Position numbers and translations under genes: made by a program. Shown here piece after piece: positions 5,879 to 6,196 of a stretch of 6,196 nt of DNA. Under the pieces are notes generated by a model that saw only the letters and a list, made by a program, of their open reading frames with translations, made no database searches and had not been told where the DNA came from. This DNA comes from an uncultured Bacillota bacterium (GTDB lineage Bacteria; Bacillota; Clostridia; Peptostreptococcales; Anaerovoracaceae). Each line of letters starts with the position of its first letter. The stretch's first letter is position 1. The stretch is taken from positions 1 to 6,196 of the forward strand of contig CAMYWZ010000072.1 of the NCBI GenBank assembly GCA_947302945.1, in the 5' to 3' direction.

Positions 5879-6196
5879 ATGTCCAGAACAAAGTCAAGTG
5901 CCCTGGAGCTCACCCAGGCAGGCATCATCGCCGCTCTTTACGTGGTCCTCACACTGGTCTTCGCGCCTATATCCTTCGGCAGCATCCAGCTGAGGGTGGC
6001 CGAAGCGCTCACGATCCTTCCTCTGTTCACATCCGCAGCCGTCCCGGGCCTTTTCGTGGGCTGCCTCGTGGCCAACATCCTCGGAGGAGCGGTCCTCTGG
6101 GACATCATCTTCGGCAGCATTGCAACGCTCATAGGAGCGTATTTCAGCTATAAACTCAAGGGTAACCGCTGGCTGGTACCCATCCCCGCGATCGTC
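5879..6196 (+). CDS. queT: Queuosine precursor transporter QueT (N-terminal part, runs off right edge)
   Basis: The frame from ATG 5879 stays open through 106 codons to the window end. The sequence fits the QueT family: LTQAGIIAALYVVLTLVFAP (11-30) as a first membrane segment, then the family-like stretch SFGSIQLRVAEALTILPLF (32-50), further hydrophobic segments around 44-68 and 71-92, and the start of another at 97. QueT proteins are thought to be substrate-binding S components of ECF-type vitamin importers, bringing a queuosine precursor (preQ1, preQ0 or a related base) across the membrane for tRNA wobble modification. AAGGAG (5867-5872) is 6 nt upstream of the ATG and is taken up in the predicted preQ1-I pseudoknot, which supports both the function and the start. 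The energy-coupling EcfA/EcfT proteins are not in this window. The substrate cannot be fixed from sequence alone. Confidence 0.88.
   Translation, partial: MSRTKSSALELTQAGIIAALYVVLTLVFAPISFGSIQLRVAEALTILPLFTSAAVPGLFVGCLVANILGGAVLWDIIFGSIATLIGAYFSYKLKGNRWLVPIPAIV

Noticed and set aside
5773..6153. Plus-strand frame of 126 aa overlapping the queT leader and start
   Set aside because: It runs through the terminator tail, promoter and riboswitch in a different frame from queT, and its Arg/His/Pro/Gly-rich product looks like an out-of-frame reading.

Overview
The window looks like a chromosomal housekeeping segment from a fairly GC-rich member of the Bacillota, most likely Clostridia. This rests on the gene order purR-prs-pth-mfd (B. 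subtilis has a longer version, purR-yabJ-spoVG-glmU-prs-ctc-pth-fin-mfd), strong AGGAGG-type ribosome binding sites, Rho-independent terminators and an apparent preQ1-I riboswitch controlling queT. No genus can be named from sequence alone. Every gene supported here lies on the plus strand. There is no sign of a mobile element, phage, CRISPR array, tRNA or rRNA.

Region 1 (1-1855) is a compact operon end. It holds the C-terminal part of the purine repressor PurR (cut by the window edge), then PRPP synthetase (prs), then peptidyl-tRNA hydrolase (pth) 11 nt after prs, closed by a hairpin terminator. PRPP made by Prs is the effector that PurR binds, so sensor and source of the signal are adjacent. 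Region 2 (1845-5254) is mfd, the transcription-repair coupling factor. It appears to have its own extended -10 promoter so close to the start codon that the mRNA would have almost no leader.

Region 3 (5255-5773) is a self-contained single-gene unit: a good sigma-A-type promoter, a leader of about 57 nt with a small hairpin and a near-perfect Shine-Dalgarno site, a 115-residue Ala/Lys/Glu-rich helical protein of unknown function, tandem stop codons and a strong terminator. All 19 of its lysines use AAG, as do those of prs as I read it, while pth and mfd mix AAA and AAG. This points to high expression. Region 4 (5777-6196) is a second unit: promoter, leader with a preQ1-I type pseudoknot that takes in the Shine-Dalgarno site, and the start of queT, a queuosine-precursor transporter cut by the right edge.

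The features most worth follow-up are the riboswitch (with a possible competing A:U hairpin that would display the ribosome binding site), the uncharacterised small protein, and the near-leaderless mfd promoter. I see no clearly novel multi-gene system in this window.
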